From IMG/VR virus record IMGVR_UViG_3300025098_000348, positions 1 to 20,763 of that record: 20,763 nt of DNA; one strand, given 5' to 3'. Made by a program: the position numbers and the translations under genes. The notes beneath the pieces are model-generated. The model was not told the DNA's origin, did not search any database, and saw nothing but the letters and a program-made list of their open reading frames with translations. Positions 1 through 6,777 of the stretch are shown one piece after another. The number at the start of each line of letters is the position of its first letter. Positions within the stretch are counted from its first letter, which is position 1. Source of the stretch: a virus.

Positions 1-879
1 CAAATTTGTGTTGAAACTGGTAATGACGGATATATTCGCCACGGAACTGCGGCAGCGGTAAGGTCATTTATCAATGTAGCCAATGGTGCTAACAACTATT
101 CGTTACCAGCAGGATCTAGCTCGACACGGGGTGGTTTCAAGATTGGGTTTAGCGAGAGTGGTAAGTATTACCCTGTCGAAACCTCTTCAGAAAAAATGTT
201 TGTTCATGTCCCTTGGACAGACACTAACACGGATACCAATACAACGTATAGTGCGGGCAGAGGTTTAGATCTAAGCGGAACTCAATTCTTACTAGAGACT
301 GACCTTAGAGATAGTATCAGTCACATTGGTTACGATAGTAATGATTATGTCCAATGGTCAAACAACTCTTACTTTAGATCGGTAGTAAACGGATCAGAGA
401 GATTTAGGGTTAATACTTCTGGAATCGATGTCACAGGGAGTGCTACTGCTAACTTCTTTAGAACTGATACTGGCAATACTGATTATAGTTCCCTCACCCG
501 AAACAGCGCAAACAACGCAGTGTTGTATGTTCAGTCTGCTAACACAAATACTAATCAGCCAATTGCGTACTTCAGTTACGGGAGTACTACAGCAGCTGCG
601 GGTAATAAAGTATTAGTTGTTAGAAAGGATAATACTTACTTTACCAATACCAAGGTTGGAGTCGGTACGACGAGTCCAAGTACAGCTCTTCATGTGGACG
701 GAACTATTACACAAACAATTTATTATCCTAGTTCCTTTCCGTCTGCTTCTCCAGCAGGTCAAAGAGCGTTTGCTTACAGCTTCTATCCTTTAGCGACTTC
801 TCACGGATCTGTTGTAAGTACAAACGGTAGTTATGTAATACCAGTTTACTCTGACGGTTCTTCGTGGAGAGCTGGTTAA
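1..879 (+). CDS. Tail-fibre-like virion structural protein, 5' truncated
   Basis: The frame is open from the first base, so the gene starts upstream of the window; 292 residues are visible before TAA. The protein is rich in Ser, Thr, Asn and Gly, with short beta-strand-like stretches, no Cys-rich or enzymatic motif and no membrane segment. It contains the pattern VGVGTTSPSTALHVDGTI, often found in trimeric phage fibre proteins just before a C-terminal tip. The last ~60 residues (PSASPAGQRAF ... VIPVYSDGSSWRAG) look like the small C-terminal tip domain of fibres from marine T4-like phages. No S74 intramolecular chaperone domain follows. Position upstream of the neck genes fits the fibre/whisker region of T4-like genomes. 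Role as a receptor-binding or fibre component is inferred from composition and position. The ATG at 196 is internal, not the start. Confidence 0.7.
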   Translation, partial: QICVETGNDGYIRHGTAAAVRSFINVANGANNYSLPAGSSSTRGGFKIGFSESGKYYPVETSSEKMFVHVPWTDTNTDTNTTYSAGRGLDLSGTQFLLETDLRDSISHIGYDSNDYVQWSNNSYFRSVVNGSERFRVNTSGIDVTGSATANFFRTDTGNTDYSSLTRNSANNAVLYVQSANTNTNQPIAYFSYGSTTAAAGNKVLVVRKDNTYFTNTKVGVGTTSPSTALHVDGTITQTIYYPSSFPSASPAGQRAFAYSFYPLATSHGSVVSTNGSYVIPVYSDGSSWRAG

Positions 880-908
880 TAAAGAAAATTTAAAACAAAT
901 ATAAAAAT

Positions 909-1253
909 ATGCCAATTATAAAAGAAACTCCATTAGTTATACCAGCGAAAGCTGAAAAAACTCTTCCGCATACATGGTTGTCGGAACTTGTTGTTAATGC
1001 TCCTAACGCTTCAGATGGTTACATGAGCTTAAAGCTTACTGCATTTGATTCAGATTCTGATGAAGACCCAAATCCTGAAAATTCAGAAATGCTTCATTTG
1101 GACTTCTGGGAAGTTGTAACTAACGTTCCAGAAGCAGCTGCGGCGATGCAATCTGTATTTGATGCGATACCAGCTATTGAATCATACTACAAAGAAGGAA
1201 TCTTAGAAGAAGTTCCTGTTGAAGAAGATGTCGAAGAAGAGGCCGGTGATTAA
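909..1253 (+). CDS. Small acidic hypothetical protein (114 aa)
   Basis: I do not recognise this protein. It is 114 residues, starts MPIIKETPLVIPAK and ends in a strongly acidic tail (EEVPVEEDVEEEAGD). There is no signal peptide or membrane helix. It lies 29 bases after the fibre-like gene, and its 3' end overlaps the next gene by 26 bases, so the three are probably co-transcribed. No clear Shine-Dalgarno is visible upstream (AT-rich leader). Its position directly after a fibre gene suggests a fibre-associated or structural accessory role, but that rests on position only. The reading frame is credible because it is tightly placed and conserves codon-like base usage throughout. Confidence 0.65.
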   Translation: MPIIKETPLVIPAKAEKTLPHTWLSELVVNAPNASDGYMSLKLTAFDSDSDEDPNPENSEMLHLDFWEVVTNVPEAAAAMQSVFDAIPAIESYYKEGILEEVPVEEDVEEEAGD

Positions 1254-1965
1254 TTATTATTTTATGGTTTGTGAAGCTCTTCATGAGAAGAGGACTAAAC
1301 CATTGTATAATACAGTCATAAGAAGAATCAAAGAGTGTGGAGATAATTTTTATCTTCTTGGAGGCTTTGAGCCAATTGATGAACTTCCAGTAATAAAAGT
1401 TTGTGATTTTGATGACTATCACTCTTGTGTTGAAAAAATAGAATCAGTATTTAAGAAAGATTGGAATGATGCTGATTGGCATATAATTTGTGACGATGAT
1501 ACCTTTGTGCATACTGAGAATTTAAATTTGTTTATAAGCAAATTATCCAAAGATAATTTAAGAATATATTGCTCTCAGCTTTACGAAGATAGTGTCGGTA
1601 TATTCGGAGGAGCTGGCATTTTAATGAATGATAAAACTTTTAAATTGATACAGAAATTTGTAATAGAAAATGGGTGGAAAGAGAATAGACATTTTCAAAG
1701 CCATTCTGACATAGCATTATCAAAAATTTGTGGTCGTTTAAATAGAAAATTGAAAATAGCTAATAAAGAAAATGATAAAATACGTGTTAGCAACCCTAAA
1801 ACAATGTATTCTTTTAATCATGACACAATGAAGAAAAGTCAAAATTTAATTAATATAAAGGGTGATCTTATAACCGCACACATTAAAGATATGCAATATG
1901 TTTGGACTGACTTCTATGAACAAGAATGCCCCTATCAATCTTTAGAAAATGCCTTTTGTAGATAA
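1228..1965 (+). CDS. Fringe-like GT31-type glycosyltransferase
   Basis: A 245-residue protein when started at ATG 1228. A TTG at 1219 and an ATG at 1264 are alternatives; I prefer 1228 because PVINYYFMVCEAL (residues 6-18) looks like the first beta strand. The metal-binding motif DDDTFV is at residues 89-94 after a strand DWHII. FGGAGILM at 126-133 matches the GGAG donor-site motif of Fringe and beta-1,3-galactosyltransferases, and SDIALS at 160-165 sits where the family has its (S/D)D-V-x-L helix with the catalytic acid. These three motifs in this order are characteristic of GT31-type enzymes, which transfer a hexose or HexNAc from a nucleotide sugar. Exact sugar and acceptor are unknown. 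The gene overlaps both neighbours (26 and 17 bases), so it belongs to the same operon as the sulfotransferases. Confidence 0.72.
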   Translation: MSKKRPVINYYFMVCEALHEKRTKPLYNTVIRRIKECGDNFYLLGGFEPIDELPVIKVCDFDDYHSCVEKIESVFKKDWNDADWHIICDDDTFVHTENLNLFISKLSKDNLRIYCSQLYEDSVGIFGGAGILMNDKTFKLIQKFVIENGWKENRHFQSHSDIALSKICGRLNRKLKIANKENDKIRVSNPKTMYSFNHDTMKKSQNLINIKGDLITAHIKDMQYVWTDFYEQECPYQSLENAFCR

Positions 1966-2542
1966 TAAAAATAAATTTGCTTTTATTCATATTCCTAAAT
2001 GCGGAGGAAGATCTATTAAAAAGGTATTCGATCTTAAACGTCACGACCACTATGGGATATCTAAATTAGTTTTTAATTACACTGATGATTGCCCTCAATT
2101 AGACGTAGAGGGTTTATTCAAATTCGCGTTTGTTCGAAATCCTTGGGATAGATTTGTGAGTGCTTATGAGTATTTAAAAAGAGGTGGTATACCACTTTAT
2201 GACAGACCTATGACATTAGACATTAAGAAAGAATATTCAGATTTTAAGGATTTTATATTTGCGAAACATGTTTGGGAAAAGTGGATTTATTTTCGTCCAC
2301 AATTAGATTTCATCACTGTAGATGGATCAATTAAAACAGATTTTGTGGGCAGGTTTGAAAATTTTCAAAATGATTTTGATTTTGTTTGTGATCAAGTCGA
2401 TACTCCTAGAGTAAAACTTCCTCATGTAAACGCAACAAAACACACTCATTATACTGAATATTATGATAATCAATCAATTAAGTTTATTGGGCGAACCTTC
2501 GAAGAAGATATAGATACATTTAAATATAGATTTGGAGAATAG
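1949..2542 (+). CDS. PAPS-dependent sulfotransferase (first of a tandem pair)
   Basis: A 197-residue protein. The 5'-phosphosulfate-binding loop is FIHIPKCGGRSI (residues 12-23) with the expected catalytic Lys17. The 3'-phosphate-binding segment is FAFVRNPWDRFVSAY (59-73) with Arg63 and Ser71. This is the standard signature of carbohydrate sulfotransferases of the Sulfotransfer_2 type, which move sulfate from PAPS to a sugar hydroxyl. The length is short for the family but both co-substrate motifs are intact. The C-terminal third carries GRFENFQ and LPHVNATKHTHYTEYYD, shared almost unchanged with the next gene, so the two are paralogues. It overlaps the upstream glycosyltransferase by 17 bases. 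The acceptor is probably a glycan made by the neighbouring glycosyltransferases (inference). Confidence 0.88.
   Translation: MPFVDNKNKFAFIHIPKCGGRSIKKVFDLKRHDHYGISKLVFNYTDDCPQLDVEGLFKFAFVRNPWDRFVSAYEYLKRGGIPLYDRPMTLDIKKEYSDFKDFIFAKHVWEKWIYFRPQLDFITVDGSIKTDFVGRFENFQNDFDFVCDQVDTPRVKLPHVNATKHTHYTEYYDNQSIKFIGRTFEEDIDTFKYRFGE
2534..2537 (+). promoter_or_regulatory. Shine-Dalgarno inside the preceding gene's last codons
   Basis: GGAG lies 8 bases before the ATG of the second sulfotransferase and is made by the codons for the terminal Phe-Gly-Glu of the first. The same arrangement recurs at 3092-3095. Confidence 0.65.
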
Positions 2543-2545
2543 ATT

Positions 2546-3100
2546 ATGATGTGTCACAAAAACAAGTTTATCTTTATACACATAAACAAAACTGGTGGCA
2601 CTAGTATTACTAAGCTTCTAGTGAACGCTGAGAATCCTCCGCAGAAGCATAAGTGGGCTTGGTGGTACAAAAAGTATGAGCCCGAGGCATTTAATACTTA
2701 TTTTAAATTCTCTATCATACGTAATCCTTGGGATAAATTACTGTCTCAGTATTTCTTTAGAGTTAAAGATGATACTCAACATGGATATATAGAAAGTGCT
2801 AAAGGCTTGAGCTTCTTGGATTTTTTATTAAATCCATTTCCTGCAAAGCATAAATTACAGCATAGTAAACTATTTGAAGGTGACGTATGCTTAGTCGATT
2901 TTATTGGTAGGTTTGAAAATCTTCAGGAAGACTTTAATACTATTTGCGACAAAATTGGAGTTCCGCAACAAAAACTTCCTCACGTAAACAAAACAAAACA
3001 TAAGCATTACGCCGAATACTACGATGAAGAAACAAAACAAATTGTTGCGGAAAAATATGCAAAGGACATTGAGTATTTCGGATACAAATTTGGAGAATAA
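2546..3100 (+). CDS. PAPS-dependent sulfotransferase (second of a tandem pair)
   Basis: A 184-residue protein. The PAPS 5'-loop reads FIHINKTGGTSI (residues 10-21, Lys15) and the 3'-phosphate motif is FSIIRNPWDKLLSQYF (55-70, Arg59, Ser67). The C-terminal half repeats elements of the preceding gene: FIGRFENLQEDFNTICD, KLPHVNKTKHKHYAEYYD and a terminal YKFGE. It therefore arose by duplication of its neighbour or a shared ancestor. The middle acceptor-facing part (residues 25-50 and 75-110) differs strongly, which would fit a different acceptor position or sugar. The ATG at 2546 is followed by a second ATG; a good Shine-Dalgarno at 2534 supports either. Three bases separate it from the upstream stop, so the pair is translated from one mRNA. 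Confidence 0.88.
   Translation: MMCHKNKFIFIHINKTGGTSITKLLVNAENPPQKHKWAWWYKKYEPEAFNTYFKFSIIRNPWDKLLSQYFFRVKDDTQHGYIESAKGLSFLDFLLNPFPAKHKLQHSKLFEGDVCLVDFIGRFENLQEDFNTICDKIGVPQQKLPHVNKTKHKHYAEYYDEETKQIVAEKYAKDIEYFGYKFGE
3092..3095 (+). promoter_or_regulatory. Shine-Dalgarno for GTG-started GT25 gene
   Basis: GGAG sits 8 bases before the GTG at 3104, inside the codons for the terminal Phe-Gly-Glu of the second sulfotransferase. It decides the GTG start of the next gene. Confidence 0.65.
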
Positions 3101-3103
3101 GAA

Positions 3104-3751
3104 GTGAAAGTATTTTATATCAATTTAAAAAAACGCAAGGATAGAAAACACCACATGGAAGAGATGTTGTCTAATCTAAATCTTAGTTATGAGAGATTTG
3201 AGGCGATCTGTCCTACTATTAATGAAATAAAGTTTGGGAAGTATAAAAATTTTTATAATAAAGCATCCCCACGATTTAAACAATATATTAACTTAGAAAA
3301 GTATCACCCAAGAGGAATTGGAGTGTTTGGGGTCTATTTATCACATTTTAATATACATAAAAGTCAACTCGGAAATTCTAAACCATATATAATATTAGAG
3401 GATGATATTGCTATTACGGCAAAAACATTATCACAACTTAATCATTTTATTTTAAATAAAACGTATAAAGATTGGGACATTATTAGAAGTATGTGGGGAT
3501 CTAAGAAATGGATTAACAAAATTGAAGGAGTTCACACTGAATCTAAATTTGCTGACCAAAATGAAACTCATCAAAGGTTTGGTGGAGCACATTTTAGTGT
3601 CTTTAAAAATGCTAAAAAAATTATGGATTATCTGTCATCTGAAAATTTAATAGCAATTGATGCATTATACACCACAAGTTTACTAAATGTTTACCATTCT
3701 AAATTTGGTGTAAATTTATGTGAGTTTGGATCAGACATTCCTAAAATATAA
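3104..3751 (+). CDS. Glycosyltransferase family 25 protein
   Basis: A 215-residue protein that starts at GTG, with a well-placed GGAG 8 bases upstream. The N-terminus MKVFYINLKKRKDRK matches the first strand of GT25 (LPS glycosyltransferase) proteins. GVFGVYLSHFNIHK (residues 73-86) is the family's conserved G-x-x-x-YLSH helix, and PYIILEDDIAI (94-104) is the strand ending in the metal-binding ED-D motif (Glu99-Asp101). GT25 enzymes typically add galactose or glucose to lipooligosaccharide or glycoprotein acceptors. Its neighbours are two sulfotransferases and a UDP-galactopyranose mutase, pointing to one glycan pathway. It is slightly short for the family but looks complete. The base composition is very AT-rich (about one quarter G+C in places). 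Confidence 0.85.
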   Translation: MKVFYINLKKRKDRKHHMEEMLSNLNLSYERFEAICPTINEIKFGKYKNFYNKASPRFKQYINLEKYHPRGIGVFGVYLSHFNIHKSQLGNSKPYIILEDDIAITAKTLSQLNHFILNKTYKDWDIIRSMWGSKKWINKIEGVHTESKFADQNETHQRFGGAHFSVFKNAKKIMDYLSSENLIAIDALYTTSLLNVYHSKFGVNLCEFGSDIPKI

Positions 3752-3754
3752 ATA
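3747..3754 (+). promoter_or_regulatory. T4-type late promoter octamer upstream of glf
   Basis: An exact TATAAATA overlaps the stop codon of the GT25 gene. It matches the sigma-gp55 late -10 element of T4-like phages and would give a leader of about 40 bases before glf at 3802. Confidence 0.6.
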
Positions 3755-3801
3755 ATAAATCACAAAAACAAAAGTAAGAGCATGAAAATGCATTTTAATA
3801 T

Positions 3802-4791
3802 ATGAAGTTTGTTATTGTTGGTTGTGGCTTAAGTGGGATAACTGCAGCTCGTTTGCTAAAAGACAAAGGGCATGAAGTTAAGATTTATGAGTCTCGGAAT
3901 CATATTGGAGGTAATTGCTATGATAGTAATGTCTGCGGAACTAATATGCACAACTATGGGCCTCATATTTTTCATACTGATGATGAAGAAGTTTTTGCAT
4001 TTTTATCCAAATACACAGAATGGACTCCATTGCATTATAGACCAATAGGTCGAACAATACTTGGTGATATACCTCTTCCTTATAATGATAAAGGTTGTGA
4101 GAAAGCTATTGGTTTTAAGCTTACAGAAAAAGAAATTATTGATCTTGTCTTCTGTGATTATAGCGAAAAGCAATGGGGAGTTCCATTCAATGAGATTCCA
4201 TCAACCATTACAAATAGAATCCCTAAGACTAAAGACTGCGATAATCCAACATGGTTTGAAGGGCAAAAATATCAATGTGTACCAAAAGAAGGATACACAA
4301 AAATGTTTGAGAAAATGCTTAATGGCATTGAGGTTGTTTTAGGTTGCTCTCAAGATGATTGGAAAAATTCTTCTTATGATAAGCTAATTTACACTGGGAA
4401 GATAGACGAATATTTTAATGATTGTTATGGCACTCTTCCATATAGAACACTTGACTTTGAACACAAAGTAACTTCAAAGAAACAAGATACCTTAGTTTAT
4501 AATGAATGCAATTATACTAATTCATGGACTCGTCAATATGATCATTCGTATTTTACACCGGGTCATAAAGGACTAACTGTCATAACACGTGAGTATTCAA
4601 GAGATGCTGAAGGAGATGATATTCCGTTTTATCCCATTCCTTGGGGAAAATTGCATGAAGCATATAAGAAGTATAAAGTATTAGCTGATAACGAAAAAAA
4701 TACAATCTTTTTAGGCAGATTAGCACAGTACAAATATTTAGATATGTGGATGGTAATAAAACACGCATTTCTAAAACTAAAAAACGTATAA
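3802..4791 (+). CDS. glf: UDP-galactopyranose mutase
   Basis: A 329-residue flavoenzyme that interconverts UDP-galactopyranose and UDP-galactofuranose, the donor for galactofuranose in surface glycans. The FAD dinucleotide fold is at the N-terminus: VGCGLSG (residues 6-12) and the ribose-binding Glu in IYESRNHIGGNCYD (28-41). NYGPHIFHTDD (51-61) is a diagnostic Glf signature. PKEGYTKMFEKML, the tyrosine/arginine segment TNSWTRQYDHSYF and the C-terminal GRLAQYKYLDMWMVIKHA also match Glf in the expected order. Length is a little below that of bacterial enzymes (about 360-390), with no obvious missing motif. A late-promoter octamer lies 47 bases upstream. Phage copies are uncommon; this one completes the accessory glycan module. 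Confidence 0.93.
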   Translation: MKFVIVGCGLSGITAARLLKDKGHEVKIYESRNHIGGNCYDSNVCGTNMHNYGPHIFHTDDEEVFAFLSKYTEWTPLHYRPIGRTILGDIPLPYNDKGCEKAIGFKLTEKEIIDLVFCDYSEKQWGVPFNEIPSTITNRIPKTKDCDNPTWFEGQKYQCVPKEGYTKMFEKMLNGIEVVLGCSQDDWKNSSYDKLIYTGKIDEYFNDCYGTLPYRTLDFEHKVTSKKQDTLVYNECNYTNSWTRQYDHSYFTPGHKGLTVITREYSRDAEGDDIPFYPIPWGKLHEAYKKYKVLADNEKNTIFLGRLAQYKYLDMWMVIKHAFLKLKNV

Positions 4792-4794
4792 ATA
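4787..4794 (+). promoter_or_regulatory. T4-type late promoter octamer upstream of the 59-aa gene
   Basis: An exact TATAAATA overlaps the stop codon of glf and precedes the small gene at 4847 by 52 bases. It is a candidate late promoter for the small gene and possibly the neck cluster. Confidence 0.5.
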
Positions 4795-4798
4795 AATT

Positions 4799-4828
4799 TT
4801 GCACAGCGGGAGTTGTGTGCTATATAAT
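4799..4828 (+). promoter_or_regulatory. Possible sigma-70-type promoter
   Basis: TTGCAC (4799-4804) and TATAAT (4823-4828) are separated by 18 bases. The -10 is perfect and the -35 is weak. It could give middle or early transcription of the 59-aa gene, independent of the late octamer just upstream. Confidence 0.3.
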
Positions 4829-4846
4829 TAAAACAGTATTAAAAAC

Positions 4847-5026
4847 ATGAATGAAATTAAACTATCATTGCAGGAAAACGAACTTAACGCGCTTTTACAA
4901 CTCATTGATATAGCAGTTAAATCAGAAGGCCTACAGGTTGCTGAACCTGCATCTATTATTGCGAATAAGATTCAAGATCAGAGTAAAGAGCAATTAGGTC
5001 CTCCTAAAGAAGAGAAAGCGAAGTAG
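4847..5026 (+). CDS. Small conserved-type phage protein (59 aa)
   Basis: The ATG at 4847 opens a 59-residue frame ending at TAG 5024-5026. The sequence begins MNEIKLSLQENELNALLQL, with alternating polar and hydrophobic residues (a short beta strand followed by an amphipathic helix), then IDIAVKSEGLQVAEPASIIANKIQD and a charged tail KEEKAK. Similar tiny proteins with a 'leucine-rich helix, then GLQVAEPA' layout occur in marine T4-like genomes, but I know no function. It sits alone between glf and the neck cluster with its own promoter-like sequences, which supports it being a real gene. There is no membrane segment. A role in host take-over would be speculation. Confidence 0.65.
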   Translation: MNEIKLSLQENELNALLQLIDIAVKSEGLQVAEPASIIANKIQDQSKEQLGPPKEEKAK

Positions 5027-5096
5027 TAAAATATTTAAATAAGAGGCGTTTTAGAACAAACACTTGATGTTTTGTCAATTGTTGTTGTTAAAATAT

Positions 5097-5104
5097 TATA
5101 AATA
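5097..5104 (+). promoter_or_regulatory. Late promoter for the neck/terminase cluster
   Basis: An exact TATAAATA has only 6 bases between its end and the ATG of gene 13. Initiation about 6 bases after the octamer would put the transcript start at or next to the start codon. Confidence 0.75.
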
Positions 5105-5110
5105 GACAAT

Positions 5111-5869
5111 ATGGCTATACCGAATACAAGACAAAAACTTATCGATTATTGCTTGAGGGCATTAGGCCATCCTGTTATCGAAATAAACGTTGATGATGAT
5201 CAAATTGAAGATCGCGTTGATGAGGCAATTCAATTTTATCAAGAATTTCACAGTGACGCGGTGGTGCGCAATCTTCTTAAGCACCAAGTGACTCAAACTG
5301 ATATTGATAATGGGTATATTTCTCTAGCAGCTGGAGCGAATATCTTATCGATTAATAACGTATTTAATATAAGCAACACCAATTCTGGAACATCCCTTTT
5401 TTCTGTAGACTACCAGTTACACATGAATGACATATTCGACTTGAATGGTTCATTCGGTGGTATCGTTAACTATGAGTTGACTAAACAATATCTTTCGCTG
5501 ATAGATCGTAACGTAAATGGCGTTTACGAAATGATTCAGTACAGCAGACACAAAAGCAGAGTAAACTTTCATACAGATACTTTAAAAGATCTCGGAGTAG
5601 GAAACTATGTTGTGTTTGATGGATATAGCTCAGTCGATCCAGAAGCATTTACTGCAGTATATAACGACATGTTTCTTAAAAAGTACTCGACTGCTCTTGT
5701 CAAACGTCAATGGGGAATAAACCTTATTAAGTTCGAAGGTATGGTTTTACCTGGAGGCGTTACAATGAATGGCCGTGCTATTTACGATGATGCAATTGCA
5801 GATATCGAGAAATTAGAAGAAAAAATTCGTCTTGAGCACGAATTACCACCACTAGATTTTATAGGATAA
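5111..5869 (+). CDS. 13: Neck protein gp13
   Basis: A 252-residue T4 gp13 homologue; gp13 with gp14 completes the head after DNA packaging and forms the neck that joins head to tail. The N-terminus MAIPNTRQKLIDYCLRALGHPVIEINVDDDQIEDRVDEAIQ (positions 1-41) is the highly conserved gp13 start of marine T4-like phages. The C-terminus has RQWGINLIKFEGMVLPGGVTMNG and the helix IADIEKLEEKIRLEHELPP, also typical. T4 gp13 is longer (about 309 aa); the middle is shortened, as in exo-T-even relatives. It opens a five-gene cluster (13 to 17) with almost no intergenic space and is preceded directly by a late octamer without a Shine-Dalgarno. Confidence 0.92.
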   Translation: MAIPNTRQKLIDYCLRALGHPVIEINVDDDQIEDRVDEAIQFYQEFHSDAVVRNLLKHQVTQTDIDNGYISLAAGANILSINNVFNISNTNSGTSLFSVDYQLHMNDIFDLNGSFGGIVNYELTKQYLSLIDRNVNGVYEMIQYSRHKSRVNFHTDTLKDLGVGNYVVFDGYSSVDPEAFTAVYNDMFLKKYSTALVKRQWGINLIKFEGMVLPGGVTMNGRAIYDDAIADIEKLEEKIRLEHELPPLDFIG

Positions 5870-5870
5870 A

Positions 5871-6773
5871 ATGCCAAGGAACGTATATTTTAGTCAAGGA
5901 GCAACTTCTGAAAAGAGGCTTTATGAAGACATCACTATAGAAGCTCTTAAGATTTATGGTCATGATGTTTTCTATATTCCTAGGAGTATCGTAAACACTG
6001 ATTCTATCTTTAACGAAGATGCTCTTTCTAAATTTGGTGAAGCTTACCAGATTGAAATGTATGTTGAAAACACTGATGGATTTGGCGGTGAGGGAGACCT
6101 ACTTTCAAAGTTTGGTGTAGAAATACGAGATAGTGTAAATCTTATTGTTTCGGACAGGAGATGGCAACAACTAGTTTCGCGTTTTCAAGATCCAACAGAG
6201 GTTCGTCCTCAAGAAGGTGACCTAATATTCTTTCCTCTTGTTAATGGTTTATTTGAAATTAATTATGTTGAAGACGAAACTCCTTTTTATCAGTTGCAGA
6301 ACATCCCTACATTTAAACTTGCTTGTCAGCAATTTGAGTACAACAATCAAGAGATTGATACTGGAGTTGCAGAGGTAGACAAATTCGAGTTAAATTTTGC
6401 TATACGCACTCGCTTAAACTTAGGAAGTGGCAGCGGGACATTTGTAATTGGTGAAGATGTTACACAAACTGATGGCACAACTATTATTAGTGGAGAAGTT
6501 GCCAATATTGGAACTAACTATATCGACGTTATTAATCAAAGGGCAAACGATAATACTAATACAGGATTTGTTAAAACCGAAGGAAGCTGGGGAAATGTTA
6601 TAGGATTAGAAAACACTCCTAATCCTTCTTACGCAATTACAACAATTGATTCCTTTAATACTATTGATGATAACGATCCATACGCCGATAACCCGGATTT
6701 TGAATTAGAAGGTAATTCATTTATTGACTTTACTATTACTAATCCTTTTGGTATGCCAAATATAACTACTTAG
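5871..6773 (+). CDS. 14: Neck protein gp14
   Basis: A 300-residue protein matching gp14, the partner of gp13 in the neck. The conserved start MPRNVYFSQGATSEKRLYED is followed by a helix and IYGHDVFYIPRSIVN, then the DRRWQQLV segment and PQEGDLIFFPL. These are gp14 hallmarks in T4-like phages. The protein ends ITNPFGMPN, another conserved gp14 ending. It is longer than T4 gp14 (about 256 aa), the extra length lying in the polar middle (residues 185-245). Only one base separates it from gene 13's stop; AGGA at 5863-5866 gives a close Shine-Dalgarno. Confidence 0.92.
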   Translation: MPRNVYFSQGATSEKRLYEDITIEALKIYGHDVFYIPRSIVNTDSIFNEDALSKFGEAYQIEMYVENTDGFGGEGDLLSKFGVEIRDSVNLIVSDRRWQQLVSRFQDPTEVRPQEGDLIFFPLVNGLFEINYVEDETPFYQLQNIPTFKLACQQFEYNNQEIDTGVAEVDKFELNFAIRTRLNLGSGSGTFVIGEDVTQTDGTTIISGEVANIGTNYIDVINQRANDNTNTGFVKTEGSWGNVIGLENTPNPSYAITTIDSFNTIDDNDPYADNPDFELEGNSFIDFTITNPFGMPNITT

Positions 6774-6777
6774 CCAT

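Noticed and set aside
196-879. Fibre gene starting at ATG 196
   Set aside because: The frame is open to the first base of the window with similar fibre-like composition, so this ATG is internal to a truncated gene.
1219-1227. TTG start for the GT31 gene (and TTG starts at 7538 and 18889 for gene 16 and uvsY)
   Set aside because: In each case an ATG three codons downstream gives a better start, and no Shine-Dalgarno favours the TTG.
3782-3805. Seven-codon ATG frame (MKMHFNI) just before glf
   Set aside because: No evidence for an upstream regulatory peptide; AT-rich leaders give such frames by chance.
4801-4820. Inverted repeat GCACA ... TGTGC downstream of glf
   Set aside because: Only 5 bp with a 10-base loop and no T-run, so not a convincing terminator or structured RNA; it overlaps the candidate sigma-70 promoter.
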